Program-made: the position numbers and the translations under genes
In this document: positions 26,965 to 35,477 of the stretch, in pieces
Numbering within the stretch: the stretch's first letter is position 1
Layout of the letters: every line of letters starts with the position of its first letter
From: Helicobacter pylori
Lineage (GTDB): Bacteria; Campylobacterota; Campylobacteria; Campylobacterales; Helicobacteraceae
NCBI RefSeq assembly: GCF_016755635.1
Contig: NZ_CP051500.1
Coordinates: 496,001 to 560,000 of the forward strand
DNA length: 64,000 nucleotides
Direction: 5' to 3'
The notes under the pieces: model-generated
Told to the model about the DNA's origin: nothing
Seen by the model: the letters and a program-made list of their open reading frames with translations, nothing else
The model's database searches: none

Positions 26965-27959
26965 GATAGCGTTTCGCCCCCTCTTAAGATAGCGATTTTT
27001 TCATTCAAACAAAGCGTGTGCGTGGGGACTATAAAGGGTGTTTTAGACAAACGCACCTTTTTAGCTGGCAAATTGTCTAGCGCGTAGATTTTTTTAGCGT
27101 TATCGCTGATAAAGGCTTGCAGGTTTTCTAAAGCGTTGTGTTTTTCAAAAAGTTCGCACAACGCAGGCAACAAAATAGGGGCAGAAAAGATGCCTGCCGG
27201 GATGTTAGCGCTATGCTTTTTAGAGATAAAATGCGGGGCGCTATCAGAGCCAAAAGAGATTTTAGGGTGGGCTTTTAAAGCAAGGGATAAAAGCCTTTCT
27301 TGGTCTTTTTTGGTTTTGATTAAAGGTTTGCAAAAACAATGCGGGTTCAAACTCCCCCCTAATAAATCATCTAAAGTCATGCTGATATGGTGTAAAGTTA
27401 GAGTCGCATAGAGGTTGTCATGCTTTTCAATTAAAGCGATACTGCGCCAATCGCTCAAATGCTCTATAATGATTTTGAGTTTAGGGAATGAAAGAGCGAA
27501 AGTTTCTAAAACGCTATGGCATAAAAATTCTTTATCCAAACAAAACCCGGCTTGTTCTGCATGGATGCATAAAATAAAGCCTAATTTTTGGGCGTTTTCT
27601 AAAATCTCTAAAGTTTTTTCACCCAACAAATCCGAAGTGCCGTTTTGCGCGTTTGTGGTCATGCCTTTGGGGTAGAGCTTTAAAAACCTGATGCCTTTTT
27701 CTTGGGCGCGTTGCAATTCTTCTAAAGTCAAGTCATCATTAAAATACAAACTCATTAAAGGCTTGAAGTTTGAAGAATGGTTTAAAATTTCTTCTTCGTA
27801 TTCAAGGGTGGTTGGAGTGTTGATTAAGGGCTTACTGAGATTAGGCATGATCACAGCAGCGCTAAAAGGCTCGCTAGAATATCTTAACACCGCTTTTAAA
27901 AGCGCGTTTTCTCGCACATGCAAGTGGGCGTCTATAGGGTCAAAAAGCGTGATTTCCAT
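26940..27959 (-). CDS. pyrC: Dihydroorotase
   Basis: PyrC cyclises carbamoyl aspartate to dihydroorotate in pyrimidine synthesis. The 339-residue amidohydrolase has the HxH metal motif in [11 protein letters not shown], the carbamylated-lysine region [12 protein letters not shown], a metal histidine in LCIHAEQAG and another in [11 protein letters not shown], and the Asp in [10 protein letters not shown]. The length and motif set are those of the type II (E. coli-like) enzyme. The stop lies inside the start of the Kdo hydrolase gene (25 bp overlap). Confidence 0.95.
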   Translation of the reverse strand: MEITLFDPIDAHLHVRENALLKAVLRYSSEPFSAAVIMPNLSKPLINTPTTLEYEEEILNHSSNFKPLMSLYFNDDLTLEELQRAQEKGIRFLKLYPKGMTTNAQNGTSDLLGEKTLEILENAQKLGFILCIHAEQAGFCLDKEFLCHSVLETFALSFPKLKIIIEHLSDWRSIALIEKHDNLYATLTLHHISMTLDDLLGGSLNPHCFCKPLIKTKKDQERLLSLALKAHPKISFGSDSAPHFISKKHSANIPAGIFSAPILLPALCELFEKHNALENLQAFISDNAKKIYALDNLPAKKVRLSKTPFIVPTHTLCLNEKIAILRGGETLSWNIQEIA

Positions 27960-27962
27960 TTT

Positions 27963-28916
27963 TTAATTGCCCCCTAAGTAATAGCGCACTCTGATGCGAA
28001 TGAGGGTTTTAGTTTTGGGGCGTGGGTAATCCTTATAAGCGATCTGAATGGTCTTTAAAGTGTTGTCATCAAGCATTTTATATTCAGAGCCAATGATGAT
28101 TTTAAGATCGGTAATATCGCCGTTAGGGTGCAAGTAAAACTCTACCGCATTCGTCCCGTCCTGCCCTAAATAAGCCGCTACTTGAGGGTATTCTAAATAT
28201 TTTTGCGTGATGCGCCCAATATCCCTTAAATTATTCCTGATGAAATCTTTTTCGGCTGTGCCTAAATCCCCAAATTCTTCGCCATACAATTCATCAATAT
28301 CCCTTCTGGTTTGGTTATCCAAGCCTTTATTATTTTCTTTTCTGGGTGGCGCAACTTCTTTAGGCAAGAAAGAAAGCTGATTAGGGTCAAATTCTTTTTT
28401 GACAGGTTTTTTCTCTTCCACTTTTTTCTGCTCCACTTTTTGCTCCACTATTTTTTTCTCTTCTTTTTTCTCCTCTACTACTTTTTTCTCTTCCACTTTT
28501 TCCACTTTTTTAAGAGCCTTATGTTTGTGATTGGGCTTTTTGGGTTCAGGTTTGGGTTTTGGTTTAGGCTCAGGCTTAGGCTTTTCTATAGGTTTTGGCG
28601 GGGTTGGCGGAATGGGTGGGGTTGGGGGTGTGGGGGGTTTTTGGGGGCCAGCTAGTGTGGGTTTAGGAGCGCCTTGGGTGTTTTTACTGGGATCTTGTGA
28701 ATGGCCTCTTTTTAAAATCAATAAATTTTTAGGATCCACTTTAACGAGCTTGGGTTTTGAAGGAAAAAAATCCTCTCTGTGTTCAAATAAAAAATAAATC
28801 AACCAGTGTAACAATACAGACAGAATGAGAGAAAAGAAAAAATTCCTGTTAGAATGATCCACAGGGTCAAAATTTTTCCCTAACTTAGCAGGTTGTAGTT
28901 TAGAATTTTCCGGCAT
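27963..28916 (-). CDS. TonB-family energy transducer
   Basis: TonB passes proton-motive-force energy from ExbBD to outer-membrane receptors. The 317-residue product has one membrane helix (FFFSLILSVLLHWLIYFLF, about 27-45), a long Pro/Lys/Glu-rich spanning region with PKP-type repeats (about 90-180), and a C-terminal TonB domain (GRITQKYLEYPQVAAY; YLHPNGDITDLKIIIGS) ending RIRVRYYLGGN. H. pylori codes more than one TonB-like protein, and no exbB or exbD lies here. This is probably a paralogue with its own receptor. It overlaps fliO by 17 bp, so it is part of the fliN-fliO transcript. Confidence 0.85.
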   Translation of the reverse strand: MPENSKLQPAKLGKNFDPVDHSNRNFFFSLILSVLLHWLIYFLFEHREDFFPSKPKLVKVDPKNLLILKRGHSQDPSKNTQGAPKPTLAGPQKPPTPPTPPIPPTPPKPIEKPKPEPKPKPKPEPKKPNHKHKALKKVEKVEEKKVVEEKKEEKKIVEQKVEQKKVEEKKPVKKEFDPNQLSFLPKEVAPPRKENNKGLDNQTRRDIDELYGEEFGDLGTAEKDFIRNNLRDIGRITQKYLEYPQVAAYLGQDGTNAVEFYLHPNGDITDLKIIIGSEYKMLDDNTLKTIQIAYKDYPRPKTKTLIRIRVRYYLGGN

Positions 28917-29775
28917 ATAAATTTCCTAATTTTGAATTCTTTATATTATTTTCAGCTTCTTTAATCAGTTCTTCTTTAGATGTTTTTGGGCTTATTTTGT
29001 CTAAAAGCAGGCCGTATTTATCGCTTAGTAAGACCAAGTAACGCTCCTTATTAGTTTCTATGGAAATGATTTTATGGTTCGCATCAACACGACCCAAAAC
29101 GCTAATTTCTAACTTAAAATCTTTTGCAGAAAAAGACCCTTGTGCAGGAACAATTTTTTTTTTGATTATATACAATATTAAGAATAAGGCAACAATAACC
29201 GCTAACGCCTTATAAGCATGGCTTAAATCCAGTGGGGGTTTTAACTCTAGAGTGTTTAAGGGACTTTTGGCTCGCTCTTTTTCATCTTGGCTTGCGAGAT
29301 TGGCATGCTGAGGTTTTTCTTCATGGCTTGGGGCTAAATGAAACCCTTTTGGCAAAAAAAGCAAGCGGAGCCGTTTTTTATCCTTGCTGTTTGAAGCTTG
29401 GATTTCTAATTCTACTTTAGCTTTTTTAGACAAAAGGTAGATGTCATTTTGGTAGGAAAACATTTCTAAAGCATTCAAAGAAGCTTCTTTAAAATCCATG
29501 GTTTTTTTAGAATCCAGTTTAGCGTTTTTTAAAACGATCACCTTTTGCCCTTCAACTTCCATGATTTTAGGCGTTTTGTTAAACGGCGTTTCAAAAGTGA
29601 GCGTGGTTTGCACGGCTTTTATAGGTGGTGTTGCTGGAGCGTTTGAGTCAGGTTGGACTTCTTTTAATGCATTTTGCCAATGCACTAGTTTAATGGGGGC
29701 GTCATCATTTAAAGGTATTTTTTCTTCAGCCAGTAACATAAAAGTAGCGCTCAATAACAAGAATAACAATCTCAT
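28900..29775 (-). CDS. fliO: Flagellar export apparatus protein FliO
   Basis: A 291-residue protein with a signal-peptide-like N-terminus (FLLLSATFMLLAEEK), a long periplasmic region to about 190, one membrane helix (AYKALAVIVALFLILYIIKKK) and a C-terminal cytoplasmic domain SAKDFKLEISVLGRVDANHK with IETNKERYLVLLS. The last part fits the FliO core (short helix followed by strands). FliO assists assembly of the FliPQR export gate. I recall the H. pylori homologue being identified as an unusually long FliO. Position directly after fliN, with an ATGA overlap, supports it. The long periplasmic domain is not found in E. coli FliO. Confidence 0.8.
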   Translation of the reverse strand: MRLLFLLLSATFMLLAEEKIPLNDDAPIKLVHWQNALKEVQPDSNAPATPPIKAVQTTLTFETPFNKTPKIMEVEGQKVIVLKNAKLDSKKTMDFKEASLNALEMFSYQNDIYLLSKKAKVELEIQASNSKDKKRLRLLFLPKGFHLAPSHEEKPQHANLASQDEKERAKSPLNTLELKPPLDLSHAYKALAVIVALFLILYIIKKKIVPAQGSFSAKDFKLEISVLGRVDANHKIISIETNKERYLVLLSDKYGLLLDKISPKTSKEELIKEAENNIKNSKLGNLYAGKF

Positions 29776-30143
29776 GAATTTTTAGCGAGATAATACACAA
29801 TGGCGTTAGAATCAAGGATTTCATTCAAACGAATGGCTAAATTCCTTTCAAAAACCATCACCTCACCCTTACCAATAACCCGCCCGTTCACAAAAGTATC
29901 CACGCTCTCTCCGGCGGGTTTTTGCAAATCAATCACAGAGCCTTTTTCAAAACGCAAAATTTGCAACAAAGGGATTTGCGTAGAGCCAAGTTCCGCGCTA
30001 AAAACAATCTCCATGTCTAAAAGATTTTTATAATCGCAAATGAGTTCTTCTAAATAAGTGGAAAGCTCTAGTTCTCTTTCCTTGCTAGCTTTTTCTTTCT
30101 CTTTTTCGGCTATTTTTAACTTATTAGCTTCTGTTTCTGGCAT
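29772..30143 (-). CDS. fliN: Flagellar switch protein FliN
   Basis: A C-ring component at the base of the motor. The 123-residue protein has a charged N-terminal helix (about 1-45, rich in Lys and Glu) and a SpoA domain with VFSAELGSTQIPLLQILRF and the characteristic VDTFVNGRVIGKGEVMVFER, then a short tail. FliN binds the export gate and takes part in switching. The ATG at 30143 has a weak ribosome site. It overlaps fliO by ATGA, forming a flagellar pair within otherwise unrelated genes. Confidence 0.93.
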   Translation of the reverse strand: MPETEANKLKIAEKEKEKASKERELELSTYLEELICDYKNLLDMEIVFSAELGSTQIPLLQILRFEKGSVIDLQKPAGESVDTFVNGRVIGKGEVMVFERNLAIRLNEILDSNAIVYYLAKNS

Positions 30144-30224
30144 AAAACTCTACTCTTTCAAGAATGATTTGACTTTGATTATAAAATCTTAATTTTACTA
30201 TAAATTTTATAACAAATAAAGCCA

Positions 30225-30875
30225 CTACGCCTTAAAGCTAGCTTTAGAAACGCAAAATTCTTTTAAAAAACACGCATCGCATAAGGGGTTTTTAGCCTTG
30301 CAGGTGTAGCGGCCAAACAAGATTAAGGCATGGTGGAGTTTGGACAGGTTGTCTTTAAACAGATCGCTGAGTTCTTCTTCGGTTTTAATGGGATCTTTAG
30401 CATTGCTTAAGCCTAAGCGGTGTGTTGCGCGGAACACATGGGTATCTACAGCTATACAATTTGCATCAAAGCACACTGAAAGCACCACATTAGCGGTTTT
30501 TTGCCCCACGCCATCTAGGCTCATCAATTCTTTTTGCGTAGAGGGGATAACGCCCTTAAAATCCCTAACCACTTTTTGAGCCATACTGATTAAATGCTTG
30601 CTTTTATTGTTAAAATAAGAAACGGATTTAATGATCTCTTTAACTTCTTCTAAAGAAGCGAGTGCTAAATCGTTCACGCTCGGGTATTTTTCAAATAGCT
30701 TGGGCGTTATTTGATTCACTCTAGCGTCCGTACATTGAGCGCTTAAAATGGTAGCCACTAATAATTCATAGGGGTTTTTATGGCGCAATTCGGTGGTTTG
30801 GTTGGGGTAATGTTTTAAGAGCAGCTCTTTGATTTGTTGGGCTTTTTGGTAAGTTTTAGTGCGTTTTAAGCTCAT
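30225..30875 (-). CDS. nth: Endonuclease III
   Basis: Nth is the bifunctional DNA glycosylase/AP lyase for oxidised pyrimidines. The 216-residue protein contains the helix-hairpin-helix LDGVGQKTANVVL with the catalytic Lys, the catalytic Asp in VDTHVFRATHRLG, and the C-terminal [4Fe-4S] loop C-x6-C-x2-C-x5-C (CKAKNPLCDACFLKEFC). All key residues are present. Its start shares four bases with the stop of the FeoA-domain gene upstream. Confidence 0.96.
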   Translation of the reverse strand: MSLKRTKTYQKAQQIKELLLKHYPNQTTELRHKNPYELLVATILSAQCTDARVNQITPKLFEKYPSVNDLALASLEEVKEIIKSVSYFNNKSKHLISMAQKVVRDFKGVIPSTQKELMSLDGVGQKTANVVLSVCFDANCIAVDTHVFRATHRLGLSNAKDPIKTEEELSDLFKDNLSKLHHALILFGRYTCKAKNPLCDACFLKEFCVSKASFKA

Positions 30876-31108
30876 TCTTGCGCGCTTTCTTTGATGACAA
30901 GGTATTGCGCTTCATGGGATCTTAAAGCCACTTGAATGCGGTTGATTTTAACCGAAAGCGTGGCTTTTTTCATGGAATAATGCAAAAGAATGCATTGAAC
31001 CCCTTCATGGATACCAAAAGAGAGGAAGCGTTTTTTAAGGGTTTCATCGCAGTTAGCAATTTCTACGATTTCATAAACTTTGTCTTTAATGGCTTCATTG
31101 AGCGTCAT
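30872..31108 (-). CDS. FeoA-domain small protein
   Basis: A 78-residue protein, MTLNEAIKDKVYEIVEIAN and on, with the SH3-like FeoA fold: a turn RFLSFGIHEGVQCILLH, strands KKATLSVKINRIQVALR and an ending that returns to EAQYLVIK. Full FeoA proteins help the FeoB iron transporter; small ones may bind FeoB's cytoplasmic domain. feoB is not in this window. I start at 31108, because AAGGAAG lies just upstream. The frame is open 13 codons further. It is coupled to nth by ATGA and lies 1 bp after the AsmA-like gene. It is small enough to be missed in annotation. Confidence 0.8.
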   Translation of the reverse strand: MTLNEAIKDKVYEIVEIANCDETLKKRFLSFGIHEGVQCILLHYSMKKATLSVKINRIQVALRSHEAQYLVIKESAQE

Positions 31109-31109
31109 T

Positions 31110-34043
31110 TTACTTCCTTTTTGAATCAATGTTTTTTTTGACTTCATCTACGATGATGTCAATAGGTGTGAAAATACGGCGCAAGATTTTAAAAGGCGCT
31201 TGGATAATATCTGATGCTAAAGTTACTTGAGTTTTAGGTTTATCCAGCGTGCCTTTGACATTCACATTAGTGGTGATTTTACCTCCTTTTCCTAAGACAA
31301 GATAGCCCACAATAGGGATTTTATTTAAGACATTACTCAAAGCCTTGATAGTGGAAACTTCTAAATTCAAATCCAATTTGTTCTTGTCTAATTCAATAAT
31401 CCCATTGCCAGCAACATCAAGCGTTTTACCGATAAGATCAATTTTTTCTAACCCTAAATATTCTTTAGTGATCCCAAAAACAACAGACCCCTTTTTGATC
31501 TGATAGCCATTAGCCCCTAAATGAGGGTTCCTAAAGACAATGAGGGAGGGAATGGTGTTGATGAGATTGATCATATTTTGCATGAGAGCGAGATTTTTCA
31601 AGCTTGTGTTTTGGAATTTCAATTCGCCGTTGAAAACCTGATCTTCAAGAGCCCCAATAAGCGTGAATAAGCCCCCTTCTACGAAATCTTTTTGGAGGAT
31701 GGTATTGATATAATCCCCGCTAAAATTATGAGCCTTAAGATACAAAGCCCCATGCACTAAATCCGCCATGATCATGCCGTTTTTATAATTGCCATCAATT
31801 TTCACCCTGTCATCTTGAGCGACAATATCAAGATTTTCTAAAGGAAAAGGCATTTTTTTATAGATTAACACGACATCTTTAGCATGGATGCGTGTAGAGA
31901 TAGGGATAATTTTGTGGGCTTTTTCATAGCGTTGTTTGGCACTAATGAAAATATCTTCATCTTGGATTTCTTTAGAACTGGGCTTTTCTTTTCGTTCTTT
32001 TGAGAATAATCCCGCAATAGCTGGCATCTTGCTATCTAAAAAATCATCAATACTCAAATCAATGTTATTAAGGGTAATATCCTTTTGATCCCCCTTAACT
32101 TCTATAGATATGTTTTTGCTTGGAGTATAGACAGAAATTTCATCTTTATTAATAGAGCCAAATAAAGAGAGAGAATTGAATTGCATGCCGTTGCTATGAT
32201 AGATAGGTAAAGTGATTTTTAAATCCTTAGCAAAAAAATCAATATTGACAAAATCGCTCGTAGAAACTTCTAAAGAGCCATCTTCTAAGGCGAAATATTT
32301 CATAATAGGGGAATAGGGCTTGATTTTTTTCAAATCTTTGATTCTAAAAACATAGGCGTTATCTTTAAATTCGCCCTCTAATAAAAGTTGTGGCACGCTC
32401 CATTGCATGTGGCTGGGGTTAGAAAAATCAAAATTCAAAGAAAGGTTTTTAAGAGTGTCTTCTGTAGCGTAGAAAACATCTTTAGTGAATTTGTCTTCAC
32501 TTTGGGCTTTAATGGTGTCTATGATTTTTCTTCTAAACGCCTCTGAGTTTTCACCCTCTTGAATAATAGAATGCAAGCTTTTTAAATCTAAAGAAAATTT
32601 AGTAGGCTGTGGGTTATCTGGGTCGTTATTCAAGCCATAAGAACGCATGTTGATATTATTGTTAGTGTTGAATCGTATTTTATGGACTAAAGAATCCAAA
32701 GAAAGGGTTTTTTTATTCAAATCTAAAGCGATTTTAGCGTCTAAATCCAGCATGTTTTCATAGCGGGTGTGGGTAGTTTCTATGTAGATGTATTGGTATT
32801 CTTGGGTAATATCTAAGCTTATATTAGCGTTTTGCGTATAAAGGGGGATATTATAGAGCGAGAGAGTGCCTTCTTGCAAATTAACGCTGCCTTGAACGCT
32901 AAATAAGGGGGCGGTGTTTTTCAAGAATTGTAAGGTGAGTTTCAAATCCGCGCTAGATGGCATGCTGATTTTATCCAAAGGTAAAACGACTTTATAAGCG
33001 CTCAATAAATCCTTAATGGTATCGCCATAATAATTAGGGGTCGTTTTTAAAAAAATCTCCAACTTGGGGGCTTCTAACAAATTGGAAAAAGTGGCGTAAG
33101 AGCCGGTTAATTCCATGGTTTCATAAGTGATTTTTTGGGGCTGTATGAGAAGCTGTTTGTTTTTGAAGATCAATTCGGTTTTATCCATTTTAATGGGCGA
33201 TAAGCCATCATTAAAAACGACTGAAGGCTTCATCAAAGTGGCTTTAACTACAGAATTTTCCAAAAGCGATGGGACAAACTCGCTGGGAGTGAAATTGGCT
33301 TTGATTAAAGCGTTATCAATCTTAAAACTAGCAAATTGGATCTTGTCAAAAATCCATGTTTTTAAATTTTTTTGCGATTGGCGTTGGAAAAGAGGCTTTA
33401 AAAACGCCAGGCTTTTCATTGGAGAAGTGTTAACTTTTAATTCTATGGTTTTTAAATCGGTCAGCCCTTGCAAATAAATTGCAGCGCTGGGTTCAATTAA
33501 AGGCTTGACAATCAAATTGAACGCCATTTTCCTAGCTTTAGGTGAATAGTGGGCGTTGCCATCTACTTGGACTTTAATGTCTTTAAAAAGCAAATTGATG
33601 ATCTTAAGCTTGATGTTTTTATCGTCTTCTAGGGAAAATTCCCCTTTGACTCCTGGAAATTCCAACTCGTATTTGTTCCCATCAAAAAAGATATTGGCTT
33701 TATTTTTATCGTCTAAAATGATTTCTTTGACTTTAAGTTTTTCAAAATAAGACACCGCCCAAATGCCATAACGGATATTTTTAATCAAATCAGAAACTTC
33801 TAAATGCTTTTTAGTGGGTTTTTGATGGAAGAAAGAAGAGAGATCAATGCGTTCAATTTCTAAAGAAAGCTTGTTGTTAAGTTTTAAGTATAATTCAGAA
33901 ATGCCAAGCTTCCCGATTTTTAAATTTTGTATGTGAATGCCGTTTGAAAGGGTTTTGTGAATGACAACTAAAAGAGTGAATACTGCCACAAACAAGATAA
34001 TGACATTAAATACTTTCTTGGATACATGTTTTCTTTTGTTCAT
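31110..34043 (-). CDS. AsmA/YhdP-like inner-membrane-anchored protein
   Basis: A 977-residue protein with one N-terminal membrane helix (VFNVIILFVAVFTLLVVI) and a long periplasmic region made of repeated short strands, as in AsmA-like and DUF3971 proteins. Examples are INLLFKDIKVQVDGNAHYS and, near the C-terminus, LDVAGNGIIELDKNKLDLNLEV with IPIVGYLVLGKGGKITTNVNVKG. The C-terminal block is the part shared with AsmA and YhdP. This family (YhdP, TamB, YdbH) forms bridges that carry phospholipid to the outer membrane. Its first 83 bp overlap the oppositely oriented mltG. Confidence 0.8.
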   Translation of the reverse strand: MNKRKHVSKKVFNVIILFVAVFTLLVVIHKTLSNGIHIQNLKIGKLGISELYLKLNNKLSLEIERIDLSSFFHQKPTKKHLEVSDLIKNIRYGIWAVSYFEKLKVKEIILDDKNKANIFFDGNKYELEFPGVKGEFSLEDDKNIKLKIINLLFKDIKVQVDGNAHYSPKARKMAFNLIVKPLIEPSAAIYLQGLTDLKTIELKVNTSPMKSLAFLKPLFQRQSQKNLKTWIFDKIQFASFKIDNALIKANFTPSEFVPSLLENSVVKATLMKPSVVFNDGLSPIKMDKTELIFKNKQLLIQPQKITYETMELTGSYATFSNLLEAPKLEIFLKTTPNYYGDTIKDLLSAYKVVLPLDKISMPSSADLKLTLQFLKNTAPLFSVQGSVNLQEGTLSLYNIPLYTQNANISLDITQEYQYIYIETTHTRYENMLDLDAKIALDLNKKTLSLDSLVHKIRFNTNNNINMRSYGLNNDPDNPQPTKFSLDLKSLHSIIQEGENSEAFRRKIIDTIKAQSEDKFTKDVFYATEDTLKNLSLNFDFSNPSHMQWSVPQLLLEGEFKDNAYVFRIKDLKKIKPYSPIMKYFALEDGSLEVSTSDFVNIDFFAKDLKITLPIYHSNGMQFNSLSLFGSINKDEISVYTPSKNISIEVKGDQKDITLNNIDLSIDDFLDSKMPAIAGLFSKERKEKPSSKEIQDEDIFISAKQRYEKAHKIIPISTRIHAKDVVLIYKKMPFPLENLDIVAQDDRVKIDGNYKNGMIMADLVHGALYLKAHNFSGDYINTILQKDFVEGGLFTLIGALEDQVFNGELKFQNTSLKNLALMQNMINLINTIPSLIVFRNPHLGANGYQIKKGSVVFGITKEYLGLEKIDLIGKTLDVAGNGIIELDKNKLDLNLEVSTIKALSNVLNKIPIVGYLVLGKGGKITTNVNVKGTLDKPKTQVTLASDIIQAPFKILRRIFTPIDIIVDEVKKNIDSKRK

Positions 34044-34950
34044 TAGTATTCTTTTTTATCTAAGTATACCAATTTATCCTAACAAAGTGGTGGTTGTCCC
34101 GCAAGGTTCGCTCAAAAAAGTGTTTTTTTCTTTAAAAGAGCAAGGCGTGGATATGAACGCTTTAGATTTGCTTTTTTTACGCTTAATGGGCATGCCTAAA
34201 AAAGGTTATATTGATATGGGCGATGGGGCTTTAAGGAAGGGGGATTTTTTAGTCCGTTTGATCAAAGCAAAAGCGGCGCAAAAAAGCGCGACTTTAATCC
34301 CTGGAGAAACCCGCTATTTTTTCACGCAAATTTTGAGCGAGACTTACCAGTTAGGAGTTGGCGATCTCAATCAGGCTTATGAAAGCATCGCTCCACGATT
34401 GAATGGTGCTGTGATAGAAGATGGGGTGATATGGCCAGACACTTATCATTTACCCTTAGGAGAGGACGCTTTTAAAATCATGCAAACTTTGATTGGTCAA
34501 TCCATGAAAAAACACGAATCTTTAAGCAAACAATGGCTTGGATACTACCATAAAGAAGAGTGGTTTGAAAAAATCATTCTCGCTTCTATTGTGCAAAAAG
34601 AAGCCGCCAATGTTGAAGAAATGCCCTTGATTGCGAGCGTGATTTTTAACCGCTTGAAAAAAGGCATGCCTTTACAAATGGATGGGGCTTTGAATTATCA
34701 GGAATTTTCACACGCTAAAGTGACAAAAGAGCGCATTAAAACCGATAACACCCCCTACAATACCTATAAATTTAAGGGCTTGCCTAAAAATCCTGTAGGG
34801 AGCGTGAGCCTAGAAGCGATTAGAGCCGTAGTTTTCCCTAAAAAAACGGATTTCTTGTATTTTGTGAAAATGCCGGATAAAAAACATGCTTTCAGCGCGA
34901 CTTATAAGGAGCATTTAAAAAACATTAATCTTTCTAATAATCATTTTTAA
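33961..34950 (+). CDS. mltG: Endolytic murein transglycosylase MltG
   Basis: MltG cuts nascent glycan strands in the periplasm. The 329-residue protein has a membrane anchor (FLDTCFLLFISILFYLSI, residues about 18-36), a LysM-like N-domain and the catalytic YceG domain, with the Glu in ILASIVQKEAANVEEMP, IASVIFNRLKKGMPLQ, the GVIWPDTYHLPLGE loop and NPVGSVSLEAI. Older annotations called this family aminodeoxychorismate lyase. The start at 33961 has AAAGGG 8 nt upstream; an alternative ATG at 34000 lacks one. Its 5' end overlaps the AsmA-like gene on the other strand. Confidence 0.9.
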   Translation: MTTKRVNTATNKIMTLNTFLDTCFLLFISILFYLSIPIYPNKVVVVPQGSLKKVFFSLKEQGVDMNALDLLFLRLMGMPKKGYIDMGDGALRKGDFLVRLIKAKAAQKSATLIPGETRYFFTQILSETYQLGVGDLNQAYESIAPRLNGAVIEDGVIWPDTYHLPLGEDAFKIMQTLIGQSMKKHESLSKQWLGYYHKEEWFEKIILASIVQKEAANVEEMPLIASVIFNRLKKGMPLQMDGALNYQEFSHAKVTKERIKTDNTPYNTYKFKGLPKNPVGSVSLEAIRAVVFPKKTDFLYFVKMPDKKHAFSATYKEHLKNINLSNNHF

Positions 34951-35066
34951 AATTAAGGTTAATGAGGCGTTTTTTCTTTTAAATTGAGTAAAAAGTGTTT
35001 AGTATTTTCTCATTTCAATTTTAAGTTCTTACTATTAAAGCATTTTAGATTTTATTAAAAAAGGCT

Positions 35067-35075
35067 TGCTACAAT
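35067..35075 (+). promoter_or_regulatory. Promoter of the oor operon
   Basis: TGC-TACAAT is an extended -10 element about 60 bp upstream of the first oor ATG. It leaves a leader of about 50 nt with AAAGGAG before the start codon. Confidence 0.65.
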
Positions 35076-35135
35076 TCTAGGCAAATTTTGATTGCTAGGG
35101 CTTTAGAATACAGCTTTTAGCACAAAGGAGAATGA

Positions 35136-35477
35136 ATGGCTAAAATGAGTGCTCCAGATGGGGTTGCCGTTTGGGTGAATGAAGACAGGTGTAAGGGTTG
35201 TGATATTTGCGTATCGGTATGCCCTGCTGGGGTTCTTGGCATGGGGATTGAAAAAGAAAGGGTGCTTGGAAAAGTGGCCAAAGTAGCCTACCCAGAGAGC
35301 TGTATCGGTTGCGTGCAATGCGAGTTGCACTGCCCAGATTTTGCGATTTATGTGGCTGACAGGAAGGATTTCAAATTCGCTAAAGTTTCTAAAGAAGCCC
35401 AAGAAAGAAGCGAAAAGGTTAAGGCCAATAAATACATGCTCTTAGAAGAGACTATTTTAGAAGGGAGAGGCAAATAA
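35136..35477 (+). CDS. oorD: 2-oxoglutarate:acceptor oxidoreductase, ferredoxin-like subunit
   Basis: OorD is the delta, electron-carrying subunit of the oxygen-sensitive oxidoreductase that makes succinyl-CoA in H. pylori, replacing 2-oxoglutarate dehydrogenase. The 113-residue protein contains two [4Fe-4S] motifs, CKGCDICVSVCPAG and CIGCVQCELHCPDF. A charged C-terminal tail follows. The stop and the next start share TAATG, so the subunits are translated in a coupled way. It is first in a four-gene operon. Confidence 0.95.
   Translation: MAKMSAPDGVAVWVNEDRCKGCDICVSVCPAGVLGMGIEKERVLGKVAKVAYPESCIGCVQCELHCPDFAIYVADRKDFKFAKVSKEAQERSEKVKANKYMLLEETILEGRGK

Noticed and set aside
28440-28520. Repetitive T/C-rich stretch in tonB suggestive of a satellite
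   Set aside because: It encodes the Lys/Glu-rich spacer of TonB, and amino-acid bias explains the base pattern.
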